Of a stretch of DNA of 64,000 bases, positions 46,299-57,400 are shown piece by piece. Numbering within the stretch: position 1 is the first letter of the stretch; every line of letters begins with the position of its first letter. The position numbers and the translations under genes are program-made. The stretch comes from Candidozyma auris (lineage: Eukaryota > Ascomycota > Pichiomycetes > Serinales > Metschnikowiaceae): contig NC_072812.1 in the NCBI RefSeq assembly GCF_003013715.1, forward strand, positions 310,001 through 374,000, written 5' to 3'. The notes beneath the pieces are model-generated. The model had not been told where the DNA came from, ran no database searches, and saw only the letters and a program-made list of their open reading frames with translations.

Positions 46299-48731
46299 TC
46301 AATGCTTAGCAGAAGCAGCAGCAGCTTCCTGTTCTTTCTTCAAGTTACCAATGTAGTTAATGGCAGAACCAGCCTTGAAGAATTCAATTTGATCCTTGGA
46401 CATAGTGTGCTTACACAAAATCTCGAACTCATCAGACCCATCCTTTTTGGCAACCCTAATTCTTAAAGTGCCGCCGTTGTCACCGTTTTTAGCAACCATA
46501 TCCCTTAAGTCGATGGTGGTAATCTGGTCACCAGCCAGAATCTTATCGTAGTCTGCCTCATCAGCAAATGTCAAAGGCAACATACCTTGCTTCTTCAAGT
46601 TGGTTTCGTGAATTCTGGCGAAAGACTTCACCAAAATGATAGATCCACCAGTGAATCTGGGGGACATGGCAGCATGTTCTCTAGCAGAACCTTCACCGTA
46701 GTTATGCTCAGCAACGACAATCCAAGGGCGCTTCTCTTCCTTCCACTTGAACATTAACTCGGGGATTCCGTATGCGTCACCGTTGAGATCGTATGCTGTG
46801 TTGACTTCACCAGTCTCCTTGTTAACGGCACCGATCAAAGTGTTGTAGGATATGTTTTCAAGATGACCCTTGTACTTCAACCACGACCCAGCAGCGGAAA
46901 TGTGATCGGTAGTACACTTACCCTCAACCTTCAATAAGACAGTGGTTGACAACTCATCGCCAGACCATGGATCGAATGGCTCAAGAATTTGAAGTCTGTC
47001 GGAGTCTGGAGACACATTGACTTGGACCTCAGGCTTTGGTTGAGGGTTGGCCTCAGGGTAGAACTCCTCGCGGCCCTTGATGAATCCTTCGCCAGGCAAT
47101 TCAACGCCCTCTGGAGGACTAAACTTGAATTCGTCGCCGTTTTCTTTTTTGATGCTATCCGTAAGAGGGTTGAAGTTCATGTCACCAGAGTAAATCATGG
47201 CAGTGACAATATCAGGGGAGGTCAAAAAATTCATGGTGTTTCTGTTCCCGTCGTTTCTCGCTTTGAAGTTTCTGTTGAAAGAGGTGAAGATAGCATTGGA
47301 AGATGTAGAAGTCTTTGGGACATCTGTTCTGTCCCACTGACCAATGCAAGGACCACAGGCGTTAGCCAAGACGATGGCACCGTTTCTTTCGAAGATCTCT
47401 GTCAAACCATCTCTTTCTATGGTGGCTCTAATTTGCTCAGAACCAGGAGTGACAAAAAATGGAATCTTAGGCTTCAAACCGGCCTTCTCTGCCTGGATAA
47501 TGATGGACGCAGCACGAGACATGTCTTGGTACGAAGAGTTTGTGCACGAGCCGATCAACCCAGCGCTAACATTAGATGGCCAGCCATCGGCCTTGGCCTT
47601 AGTGCCAAAGTCAGAGATTGGGGTCGACAAGTCCGGGGTGAAAGGACCGTTAATGTGAGGCTCTAAGGTATTCAAGTCAATCTCGATGATCTTATCGTAT
47701 TCAGCACCATCGTCTGCCTTCAAGAAGTTGTACTTGTGTAAAGCTACATCGGCAGCCTGTGAAATCGGGCCTCTGTTAGTCTGGATCAAGTAACGACGGT
47801 GAGCATCCTGATAAGGAAAAGTAGACGTGGTGGCGCCAATTTCAGCACCCATATTGCAGATAGTAGCCATACCAGTACAAGATAAGGTTTCCACACCTTC
47901 ACCAAAATATTCAACAATGTAGCCTGTACCACCACGTACGGTTAAGATGCCCGCAAGGTGAGTTATGACATCCTTAGGAGAAGTCCATCCGTTCATTCTG
48001 CCGGTCAATTTCACACCCAAAATCTTTGGCGCCTTCAACTCCCATGGTGTTCCTGTGAGCCCATCCACAGCGTCCGCACCACCCACACCAATGGCAATTG
48101 CACCCAACCCACCAGCGTTAGGGGTGTGCGAGTCTGTGCCCAACATCATCAAACCTGGCACCGAGAAGTTTTCGAGGACAATCTGGTGAATAATGCCCGA
48201 ACCGGGTCCCCAGAATTGAATCCCATACTTTTCACCGCAACTTTGTAAAAAATCAAACACCTCCTTGTTCGTGGCTATAGACGACGTCAAGTCAGACTCA
48301 GCGCCATCTTTGCCCACAATCAAGTGATCGCAGTGGATCGAAGCAGGCACCGCAGTTCTGCTCATGCCCGTGGTCATGAACTGTAACAAGGCTGTTTGTG
48401 CTGAGGCGTCTTGCATGGCCACTCTATCCGGATGAAGCTTCAAGTACTGCTGCCCACGAATGTTGGATAAGTCGCCATTGCACGCAGACAAGCTTTCATT
48501 TGGGTCGACCAAGTGGGAGTACAAAATCTTCTCTGCCAACGTCAAGGGTTTGTCGTTCACTAAGTTTCTGACTTCTTGAAGATTTGTTATAAGCTTGGCG
48601 TAGGGAGGTGTTCTGGCTTCGTACTCTGGGGGAACCGAAAAGGCAGACGCGAGATCGCTGGTGCTGCTAGTGGCCAATCTCCGGGCTAAGAGCCTCTTGG
48701 AGACATGGACCGTGCTTCTGGAAGAGAGCAT
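46299..48731 (-). CDS. ACO1: Aconitate hydratase, mitochondrial
   Basis: The protein has 810 aa from ATG 48731; the open frame upstream begins at TTG only. The N-terminus MLSSRSTVHVSKRLLARR is a textbook mitochondrial presequence. Aconitase landmarks are HPDRVAMQDASAQTALLQF, IHCDHLIVG, GTDSHTPNAGGLG, the Fe-S Cys region GLIGSCTNSSYQDMSRAA and NACGPCIGQW (three cluster cysteines), FTSFNRNFKARNDGNRNT, and the swivel-domain EHNYGEGSAREHAAMSPR. It interconverts citrate and isocitrate in the TCA cycle and can support mtDNA maintenance in yeast. It is closer to Aco1 than Aco2 by my recollection of the sequences. A CCAAT box is upstream. In S. cerevisiae (YLR304C) it is a few genes from CDC25, its neighbour here. 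Confidence 0.97.
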   Translation of the reverse strand: MLSSRSTVHVSKRLLARRLATSSTSDLASAFSVPPEYEARTPPYAKLITNLQEVRNLVNDKPLTLAEKILYSHLVDPNESLSACNGDLSNIRGQQYLKLHPDRVAMQDASAQTALLQFMTTGMSRTAVPASIHCDHLIVGKDGAESDLTSSIATNKEVFDFLQSCGEKYGIQFWGPGSGIIHQIVLENFSVPGLMMLGTDSHTPNAGGLGAIAIGVGGADAVDGLTGTPWELKAPKILGVKLTGRMNGWTSPKDVITHLAGILTVRGGTGYIVEYFGEGVETLSCTGMATICNMGAEIGATTSTFPYQDAHRRYLIQTNRGPISQAADVALHKYNFLKADDGAEYDKIIEIDLNTLEPHINGPFTPDLSTPISDFGTKAKADGWPSNVSAGLIGSCTNSSYQDMSRAASIIIQAEKAGLKPKIPFFVTPGSEQIRATIERDGLTEIFERNGAIVLANACGPCIGQWDRTDVPKTSTSSNAIFTSFNRNFKARNDGNRNTMNFLTSPDIVTAMIYSGDMNFNPLTDSIKKENGDEFKFSPPEGVELPGEGFIKGREEFYPEANPQPKPEVQVNVSPDSDRLQILEPFDPWSGDELSTTVLLKVEGKCTTDHISAAGSWLKYKGHLENISYNTLIGAVNKETGEVNTAYDLNGDAYGIPELMFKWKEEKRPWIVVAEHNYGEGSAREHAAMSPRFTGGSIILVKSFARIHETNLKKQGMLPLTFADEADYDKILAGDQITTIDLRDMVAKNGDNGGTLRIRVAKKDGSDEFEILCKHTMSKDQIEFFKAGSAINYIGNLKKEQEAAAASAKH

Positions 48732-49358
48732 GACTTTTTGGTAGTGAAACTTCTTGGTCGTGGTTGTACTTTGCACGGTAAATTTTTCACCACTATACCC
48801 CACTGTGCACAAAGGTCCTACACATCGGCCAATAGATAACGCTGTAGTTGTGCTTATAATGCGCGGAAGCTTCCCTTACTCTGTCTAGATAATGTGACTC
48901 ACCCGTTTATTGCCGTGCGCATAATACACTGGACTAGATTCTGAGGCATGTTGTGCGCAGGGTGAACCAAGTATCTAGATACTGAGACGCACTGGGTACA
49001 AGAGCAGACTATACACCAGACATCACACAACAAACTATACCATTTATGCCACTATTCCGCACTTACATGTTGCACAAAAAGAATAACGATGTAAACACTA
49101 TTTTTCTTAATCATTCCACTAGTAGCAGGGGCCGACTAGTTCAGCTCGTTACAAATGTCTCTCTTCTAGAGAAGCATTGACCGCCAGCACTTCGAATTTC
49201 ATCACTCAAACCAAAAGGATTTTGAACGGTATGTAGAACCCCGCCTCTTCTGTTTTGCCACAATAATGATATGCCGTGAATTCCGATCGTCACTATTAAT
49301 CCCTTGTATTTGAACCTCCTTTTCTTATTTTGTTGAGCAGCCAATTCGAAACGGTACG
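48732..49358. promoter_or_regulatory. ACO1 promoter region
   Basis: These 627 bases lie upstream of ACO1 and downstream of CDC25. The region contains a CCAAT at 48829-48833, about 100 bases before the ACO1 start, which would suit HAP-complex control of a TCA-cycle gene. A short ORF crossing into the CDC25 3' end is not supported. Confidence 0.5.
48829..48833 (+). promoter_or_regulatory. CCAAT box upstream of ACO1
   Basis: CCAAT lies in the context GGCCAATAGA about 100 bases before the ATG. The Hap2/3/5 complex recognises CCAAT and controls respiratory and iron-using genes such as aconitase in yeasts, including C. albicans. Confidence 0.4.
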
Positions 49359-52300
49359 TTAGGACATGCGTGGGGTATCTCTGGGCTGCAAGGCACAACT
49401 TAACTTCCAAGCTCTATCTTCCTCACTCTTGTTGAGCTGAGCAATCTTAAAGAACTCGAGCAAAACCAACTCCTGCAAAGCTGGATTACTGACTATCTTC
49501 AAATCAGCAGTGGTGTTTTTGCCAAGATTGAGAGAGAACCGAGATCTCCTTTTCATGCCATCCTCCTCAACGTAGCGAACTTGCAAGGTTTCAATATCGG
49601 CGATCACTCTTGTAAGCTTGAGATGCTTATCAATATTGATGAGTTTTTGGTTCAAGAAAGTATTGGCTTTGCGGTAATTAGGATTCCCATCGGTAACAAA
49701 GGTCAAATCTTGAAGGAATAATGAAAAGTAGGGAACGACTGGATAATTGTATTCATTGTTCTCCAAGAAGACTCTGAGCTTTTCACGATAGACATTGAAG
49801 TTGTTCTGTGGATGTGCCACTGTGCAAAGGTATTCGTATAAGTGAGTGTATTTCGGACTGAGATCTTCCCAAATTCTCTTTATTCTTGTTATCAAATGTG
49901 ATTGTAACGAGGTGATGATGGCCACCATGGAGTTGAAATTGCGCATCTCGTAGCAGCTGAAGCTGACTTTGAGCCATTGCTTCACTTGGTTAACTCTCTG
50001 CTTGTCGGTGAGACCAGGCTGCAAGATAGACTCGAGTACGTATCCCGACAAACAATTTGTGAACAATAATGATTGTCTGACATTATTTGCTAGCTTGAGA
50101 TGTGCTTTCTTTGCAGTATAATTCTCATTGAGCAATTCACTAGATCTAATCGAGCAGAATATTTCTGACTCAATTAGAGTCAATTGGTTCGATAACTCCA
50201 AAACCTGAAAGTCCAACAAGTTTGGTCTATATTGATCAAGCTCCCATTTTTCCTCACATAATTTGAACCAGGTTGGTAAAAGCATCTTTAGAGGTACCAC
50301 ACCATAGCTTCGCATCTCAAGAAATTGGCGTGGGCACCACGCCTCTCCAAGTACTTGACGGAACTTGAGCACGGTGCTCTCGACAGTAGCCTGCTGCGCT
50401 TTAGTGAGCAAAGTGCCTGAAGTTGGAGCCAGCCCTGATAATGAAAGACCCATCGTCATGGATTTTAAAGAGCTTGCAATAGAGCTGTTAGAACTTATCC
50501 TTGAAAGCTCATGTCCATCGATTCCAGAGTTGCGGGACAGATCATCTAGATCCCTAATGTCACCAATTGAGTCCTTCCGGTTAAGTTTCTTAAGTGTGAT
50601 GTGTCTTTCGTGAATCTGCTTCCTTTCCTTGCCTTTTACATCCCTAATAGAAAGCCTGGCAGCTAGCTCGATTAGACGCATAGCATCGAGAGGCAAGTGA
50701 GGATAGATACCCTCGTTGAAAAAATTAATGAGGGTGCACAACAAGGGAGTATCTGTGTCATGATCCCAGTATGATTCCATCCAGATTCTGAATATTGCGA
50801 TAATCAAGCGCCGTCTCTTCTTGAGACGAACTTCCAATAAGGCATCGTTGCTCTTTTCGAAATTTGTTCCCTCCGTCTCCTCAAATCTTGAGATGAGGCC
50901 TTCAAGCAAGTCCATTCCGCTGGCAAAACTCCTCAAACAGATGAAAAATCCGGAGATGAAGAAGTACTGAGGTGGCAAATCCTCGTTCGTGAGAGTGTAA
51001 ATCAACCCCTTGAAAGAGGCGCCCAACAAGGTACCATTAGCATCCACAAGAAGCTCGTCCTTTATCGAAAAAGAACGGCTTTCTGTTGACCCAGAAGCAA
51101 TGAAAGGTTGAAACTCAGCTGTGGTAGCGTCGAATGGAGTATCATCAGTTTCGACAAGCATTACCTTGTGTAGCAAATCGACTCCCGTAGGAGTCATACC
51201 AAGCCCGCCGGGTTTTCCTGAACGTATCATGGAGTACCGATTTGTAGATCTTCCATTCTTTTTCTTCATAACACGAAGATCCTTATTCTTCAATGAGTGT
51301 GATTGAACCATGCCAACGGAGCATTCACGAATAAAATCAACTGGATCTATTCTCATTTTGAGGTAATCAGGATATGATCTCTCGGAACTCAATTTGAAAT
51401 CACCAATCTGATCGAAGAGCTCGTTTATGGAACGAACGCTTATATTGATGGCTTTGATAGTCTTGGCTGCGACCTGTCTCAACTTAAGACCCTCCTCAGT
51501 GAAGACGTAGTCCTGGTTATGCGAGGTATTATCGCTGTTGAATGTTCGTGACGTTTGATCCTCACCGACTGTTTTGTTGATAAGCACTTTCACACAAGTG
51601 ACCAACTGATCTCCAAATGACATGAACGCATCCATTGAAGCATCAAGGTCAGTGGACTTGCTAGAAGTATAATTCATGCCTGTCTTTGAGATGAAAAGAA
51701 GTTCACTCAAGAGTAAGAGAATATGGCATGATATCTTCTCGAGCAAAACACATCCCTGTGGATTATGCTCTATTAAATCTAAACGTCCCATTATAAGTGA
51801 CAAGTATGAGTAAAGAATACCCTTAATCTCTGTAACCCTTTGTTTGGCCAATGGAGGTGTAGGTAGGAGGGGATATGTATTCAAATCACTCTTTAGTCTC
51901 TTTTCAGCTTCTTTCTCAATGATGTCTTTACTTTCTGTAAGCCAGACGTCAAAGAAGTAGACACCCCTCCTTATGACCAGGAGTACAAAAAGAGTCAATA
52001 TCTCGACCTTCTCAAAGTTCGTTGTGCCCTTATACTCAGCAGCTTTTTTCATAAGTTCCCACCAGTCATACATGAAGGCCTTTCTTGCCTTACGTACCAC
52101 CGGCTTTTTAACGATTATCTCACTGGATCTTGAAAGACAGTCTGTCTCGTCAAGCAAGCAACGAACACCGTCTTTGATGTCATTCAAGTGTTTATTAGAA
52201 AACGTCTTTCCGTGTGGACCGTCACGAGAAAGTGGATTTGAGAGGAAGTGTCCACAAGCATTGAGCAAAGGAAACATAAAGTGCGAGAATTTAGCCTCGT

Positions 52301-53528
52301 CCGAGTTGATAAATTCGGTTTGATTGGCTCCATCGGTAGTAATTGCCATGGCGAAATAGTTCATGGGAACCCAACCTCTTTCTAAGGTCTCGATCAAAAT
52401 AACTTCTCCCCAACCAGAGTCATCAATTGTGTGGACAAATGCGATATCGTTCTTCTCGAAAGACAAACAGACTGAGTTTTCTGACTCAAGCTGTGATTCT
52501 GTTGCATCGAATGAATGCAATGCCCGGATGAAGAGCGACGACATATCCTCATCCTCAGTTGTACTGGAGGCAGTCGACCATCTCGAGCGGTCCATCTTTT
52601 CAGAAGAAACGTCATGCCTCGAGCTGTTTGCTGAACTTTCATCGTATAGTATGTTAAGACCACTAGCTGGTTTCGTAAATTGAGTCCCGGGAGGCAAATC
52701 ACCTCTTGGAGGAACCTCGTCTTGTAAAACGTTGTGATCATACAGGGTATCATTTTTCATTGGAGCACTGGACAAGTTCGAGGATGTGCTCAATATTGAG
52801 GTGTCCTCATCATTTGCAGCAGCAGACGTTGGATCGACTAGACCATGCTTCTCGTGAAGTCTTTTATAAAGCAAACTAGTCCTGCTCGTGCGTCCTTGGT
52901 TCTCACTCAGCGCTTTTTGAGCCTTGGAGCTAAAATTTTCATGGAATAAATGCGATTCTCTTGATACGTTAGTGCCTGTTTGGAGTAATGTTACCGATAG
53001 TCTTTTAAATTTGTGTGGTACTTGCAGTTGAGCAACTTTGGAGGTGGCTGGGGCAGCTTGTTCAGAAGTCGGGTGTATTTCATCATTGAACCCATTAGCA
53101 TTAAGAACAGGAGTTTGGTCGAATATAGCATCGTTCTGGCCATGCATCTCGGTGTTGAGCCTAGGCGTCTCATCAGGATCGAAGGAGCCTGGCATTTCAC
53201 TAACTCCTTGTTCATTGGATTCTTGCCGCAACAACGAGTTGTTGATAGACGAGAAACTGGGCTCGCTACCGTTGATGGCTGTGTAGTACGACTTCAACGT
53301 CTGGCTAGAGGTCTCGGGTAAAATGGCTGATTCTTGCCTCACACGTGAAGGAGAAGCACTTGTCTGGGACTCCGTGTCGTTAAAGTCCGAGCCAAAAAGC
53401 TCTGAGCTTTCGTCAATGTCATCCTCATTCTCTTCCTCGATTGGATCTCTGAGAGGAAACGTCGACCGCCGCTCGGTTTCGACCGGCGAGTAGACGCTCA
53501 GAGAGACAGAGTAATGCAGTTGGGCCAT
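49359..53528 (-). CDS. CDC25: Ras guanine-nucleotide exchange factor CDC25
   Basis: The protein has 1389 aa. A long disordered N-terminus is followed by an SH3 domain at about 335-396 (IRALHSFDATESQ ... SGWGEVILIETLERGWVPMNY). A helical middle region precedes a RasGEF N-terminal (REM) motif starting GASFKGLIYTLTNEDLPPQY, around 855-1000. The catalytic CDC25-homology domain spans about 1125-1350: ANNVRQSLLFTNCLSG, RVNQVKQWLKVSFSCYEMRN, FNSMVAIITSLQSHLITRIK and VPYFSLFLQDLTFVTDGN. Cdc25 activates Ras1/Ras2, which drives adenylyl cyclase and, in Candida, hyphal growth. The SH3-plus-GEF layout and length fit C. albicans Csc25 and S. cerevisiae Cdc25 (1589 aa). All GEF landmarks look intact. Confidence 0.95.
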   Translation of the reverse strand: MAQLHYSVSLSVYSPVETERRSTFPLRDPIEEENEDDIDESSELFGSDFNDTESQTSASPSRVRQESAILPETSSQTLKSYYTAINGSEPSFSSINNSLLRQESNEQGVSEMPGSFDPDETPRLNTEMHGQNDAIFDQTPVLNANGFNDEIHPTSEQAAPATSKVAQLQVPHKFKRLSVTLLQTGTNVSRESHLFHENFSSKAQKALSENQGRTSRTSLLYKRLHEKHGLVDPTSAAANDEDTSILSTSSNLSSAPMKNDTLYDHNVLQDEVPPRGDLPPGTQFTKPASGLNILYDESSANSSRHDVSSEKMDRSRWSTASSTTEDEDMSSLFIRALHSFDATESQLESENSVCLSFEKNDIAFVHTIDDSGWGEVILIETLERGWVPMNYFAMAITTDGANQTEFINSDEAKFSHFMFPLLNACGHFLSNPLSRDGPHGKTFSNKHLNDIKDGVRCLLDETDCLSRSSEIIVKKPVVRKARKAFMYDWWELMKKAAEYKGTTNFEKVEILTLFVLLVIRRGVYFFDVWLTESKDIIEKEAEKRLKSDLNTYPLLPTPPLAKQRVTEIKGILYSYLSLIMGRLDLIEHNPQGCVLLEKISCHILLLLSELLFISKTGMNYTSSKSTDLDASMDAFMSFGDQLVTCVKVLINKTVGEDQTSRTFNSDNTSHNQDYVFTEEGLKLRQVAAKTIKAINISVRSINELFDQIGDFKLSSERSYPDYLKMRIDPVDFIRECSVGMVQSHSLKNKDLRVMKKKNGRSTNRYSMIRSGKPGGLGMTPTGVDLLHKVMLVETDDTPFDATTAEFQPFIASGSTESRSFSIKDELLVDANGTLLGASFKGLIYTLTNEDLPPQYFFISGFFICLRSFASGMDLLEGLISRFEETEGTNFEKSNDALLEVRLKKRRRLIIAIFRIWMESYWDHDTDTPLLCTLINFFNEGIYPHLPLDAMRLIELAARLSIRDVKGKERKQIHERHITLKKLNRKDSIGDIRDLDDLSRNSGIDGHELSRISSNSSIASSLKSMTMGLSLSGLAPTSGTLLTKAQQATVESTVLKFRQVLGEAWCPRQFLEMRSYGVVPLKMLLPTWFKLCEEKWELDQYRPNLLDFQVLELSNQLTLIESEIFCSIRSSELLNENYTAKKAHLKLANNVRQSLLFTNCLSGYVLESILQPGLTDKQRVNQVKQWLKVSFSCYEMRNFNSMVAIITSLQSHLITRIKRIWEDLSPKYTHLYEYLCTVAHPQNNFNVYREKLRVFLENNEYNYPVVPYFSLFLQDLTFVTDGNPNYRKANTFLNQKLINIDKHLKLTRVIADIETLQVRYVEEDGMKRRSRFSLNLGKNTTADLKIVSNPALQELVLLEFFKIAQLNKSEEDRAWKLSCALQPRDTPRMS

Positions 53529-54451
53529 TCAGGAGGCAATGTCAATTATGGGGTTTTTTTTTTGGCTGACAGGTTAATATAAATGACGTTTATATGGTGG
53601 TTACTCAGCTCGGGTAAAAAGGCTAAGATTCAAGAAACATTCCTTCGCGTAGACACACAGGACGCGTTCCTGAAAAGGGAGTGTAATTTTTTTTCGTCGA
53701 CACCGACGATCTGCGCGAGAGACATACTTGGAAATCGACAGAAGCTCAGAGAAAGTTCCTAGTAAAAGAGTTCTCAAGAAGAGTTTTTGAGGACCCGTCT
53801 TAAACAAATGAATAAAGGCGCCTCAGTCTTCGGGTATAATAAGTAGTTAAGACAGACTACAAAAATGAAATTCCTGTGTCAGATTACCTTTGTAACATTT
53901 GGACATGTAATCTTTCAACCTTCCATTTTTGTTCTGAATTTTCGTATAAGGCTCTCAAGGCGATTATTGCAGTGTCTGAACAAGTGACTTTACCGGGGGG
54001 TCTCGAATTCGGTCGTGGCGTTCGCCAATTGGGCAATCTGTAGATGCGAGGCCCTGAGAAGGCACTACCCTGAATTTGTGTAATATGGCCATTCGTCTAG
54101 ATTGCTCAGGTAAAAATATGTTGTTTGGTAGTGATACATGCGATTACTAGATCTGGGCCTGGCGGTTTCAGGGCATACTGTGCGCCAGGCTAATGGTCGC
54201 AGCAGTTCTCCCTGGGTTACATACTGAATGCTTATCGATGTCTTCATATTTTGGAACTTGCACGTTGAGTGTCAGCTATTATTTTCTTTTTCAGGTTCGT
54301 TCTAAACCACATTCTCCGTTATCTGGTTCCACGAATGAGCCCCACTAAAGTGCTTTTTCGCAGGTGTGCGATGCTAACCTACACCTCCAGACGTTCTCTC
54401 CTGCACTACATCGCATCGAGATTCGAAGAGCTATTCACAAATTCCATCGCT
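53529..54451. promoter_or_regulatory. Divergent CDC25/ECM32 intergenic region
   Basis: These 923 bases lie between two start codons. An ACGCGT sits at 53662-53667, 134 bases upstream of CDC25, but this hexamer also occurs by chance inside genes in this window. The frame leading into ECM32 is open upstream to 54269 from a GTG; this extension has no family resemblance and is treated as leader. Confidence 0.5.
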
Positions 54452-57400
54452 ATGGCTACTTATACGTGCCAAACCTGTCAGGCTGTGGGCCTGGAGGATA
54501 TAGGCAAGCATCTATCGACGACGCGTCACAAACTAGTCAAGTATAATCCGTTGGACGAGGTGATCAAATGTGAAGATTGTGAGGATTCGAACATTCATCT
54601 CTTGAACATGATAAGGTACGGCCTCTCTGATATCAGCCTTCTATGTAACGATTGCAAGCTGAAGCAAAGCTCTGGAGAGATTTCGGCTACATACTCTCTC
54701 TCAAATGGTTCTTTGTTTGTCAAGTTGCCTCAGTACTTCAAGTTTAGAGACATCCACTGTGGCATCTGCGAACTGGAAAGTGATCTTCATGTGGCTAACG
54801 ACGGGTCAACGCAATACATATACTGCAAGAAGTGCATTGATGAGAAAATCCCCTCAATCAAACGGAATTTATCCTTTGTTAGTGAAGATAGCGACTCGTT
54901 CTTGTTTGCCCTACTAGGCATCAAAGAGTATGTTCCTAAGCCGGGGGCGAAGGCAAAGAAACTTGCTCGAAAAGTGAAAGGTAAAGGTGGAAAAAGACAA
55001 AGAAAACTTAAGCCTGATGCAGAGGAAAGAAAAGCTCACTATGAGTCCAAAATGGCCACCAAGGCAAGGTTTCAGCAGGCTAAAACAGTGAAAGCAGTGG
55101 GCTCCTCATCCACACCTTCGCCCACCCTCTCCCGTTCAGCGACTCCTCGCTCGTCTACTCCTAATAACCCCAAGAGAGACACAAAGAAAACGACAGCATC
55201 GAAGCCAAAAGGTGCAAAACCATCGAGGACACCGACACCCCAACCTGAGATGAAAGAGAAATCCGATCCAAAAGAACATATTGCGAAAAAAGCTCAGTCT
55301 GTCTCAAAACCAAAGAAAGAATCAAATGGCATGCCTTCAAAATCATCTACGGTTAAGGCTGAACAAAAGATAGACAGGAAGACCAGTAAGTCTGCGAGCT
55401 CAAAGGTCAACGGTGGTTCAAAGAAGACTAATGATAAAAAGGCACCCCCACAGACACCAGAAGCACCTCCAGCCAAGTCAAAAAAGCAAGAGGACGAGAA
55501 GCAAACATCTCCTGGGCACAGTAAAGGACAAATGCTGGCTACTACCACTTCCTTGAAATTACCTCCGAACATTTATGAGATCAAGCCGGCGCCAGAACCG
55601 CCTATGCTGTACCCAGACTTGAAATCTTACTTCAATGAAATGTGTATCAATTTATTGCTTGAAGAAAAGGCACAACTCAATGCTGAAAGAATTCCCATGT
55701 TAGGTCCTGACGAATTCGTGTTGGAGTGGTATCAAGAGAATGATCTAAAACACAAACAGTATAAAGCTCAGGTCCTTCTTACCCCTGAGATTCTTGACAG
55801 GTATCTCACAAAAAATATGCAAGCAGTCAAGCAAACTCCATTTTCACAAGACCAAGGTTTGATCTTGCTTTTGGATGATCGAATACCCTGGTACGGCAGA
55901 ATAGCCATGGTAGACACTTTTAGCTCCCAAAAACCACAGAAAAAAGGCTACAAAGGCAAAGGAAAATCCAGACCGCCAAGTTCAAATCACCCTCAAATCT
56001 GTGAAATGGCCGTTGAGCTCTTCTCTTGGAATACGATGCCTCTTCCAACTACAGTTGATATTAAACACTTGAAGCTACTACCAGTGTCTGTTCCTGTTAG
56101 TAGAATTTTCACGGCAATGCTGAACTTGCGTAACCCATCCTTCATTGACTTGGTTTTGGGTAACAAAGAAGTAAAGCAAATTAATTTCAAAAACTACTTG
56201 CAACTCACTAGGGATACGTTTAATGAGTCTCAGAAAATAGGCTTGCAATCAGTTCTCAATAATGCCATCACCGTCTTGCAAGGACCGCCGGGAACTGGAA
56301 AGACTTCAACAATTCATGAAATTATTTTGCAATTACTTGAAAAGATGAATGTATCACCAATTTTGGTGGTTGCAGCCTCTAACATTGCCATCGACAATAT
56401 CGCGGAGAAACTATTACCAAAATACGGAAAGTCCATTTTGAGAATAACATCGCTCCAGAAGGAGTTTGAGTATAACAGAGACCATCCATTGGCATCCATT
56501 TGCTTACACCATATGACCTTTGATGGCCTTCCTTTGCATCTTCAAGAAGCTCTCAAAGACTTACGAAGACCAGGCGTAAAGGTAAGCAAGAAACAGTACC
56601 AGCTGTTAATGTCTGCATTGATAACTCAATCAAGTAAGTTAATTGCGCTGAAAAAGGTGATATTGACTACAACCGTTGCCGCTGGCAGCATGCAATTAAA
56701 AGCTCTTCCCAAAGTCCCAGTTGTTATAATGGATGAGGCCACCCAGTCCTCAGAACCAACTTCCCTTATACCACTTTCGATGAATGGTGTCGACAAGTTT
56801 GTTTTTGTTGGTGATCACAAGCAGCTAAGCAGCTTCTCTGAGGTACCAAATCTTTCCTTGTCCCTTTTCGAAAGAATTCTTCGAAACGGCACTTACAAAA
56901 TACCACACATGCTTGACACTCAATACAGAATGCATCCAGCAATAAGTGAATTCCCGAGACAAAAATTTTATAATAATCTTCTTAAAGATGGTATAACTGC
57001 AGAAGACAGAAAAATGAAAGGGATTCCAATTAATCCCGTCGTGTTTTGGGATACTAAAGGTAAGAATCCGGAATCACCTGTCCACACAAGATTTGGTGTG
57101 ACATACGCTAATGGGGGTGAGGTCAATTACATTGAGCAGGTCTTGATGACTCTCGTATTCGAGAAAGGTATCAAGAAATCCGATATTGGTATCATCACAC
57201 CCTACAGAGGCCAGCGAGATTTGATTTCATCCACGCTCGTCAAGAATGATGTCATCAATCCCGACAAGGATATTGTACACGAGGATGTTGACCGAGATGA
57301 TTACTACAGCAACTCAAAGCCTCTCACTGTACATATTGTGTCTGACATAATGGTTGCATCCATTGATGCATTTCAAGGAAGAGAGAAGAAATTTATGATC

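Noticed and set aside
46989..47666. 225-codon ORF antisense to ACO1
   Set aside because: It lies wholly inside the intact aconitase gene and shows no domain; a product of codon bias.
53662..53667. ACGCGT upstream of CDC25 as a cell-cycle box
   Set aside because: It is a single copy, and the same hexamer also occurs by chance inside genes (for example near 11106 and 23964).
54269..54451. 61-residue N-terminal extension of ECM32 containing a hydrophobic stretch
   Set aside because: It begins at a GTG and lacks family similarity; the conserved Cys-rich start is at the ATG 54452.
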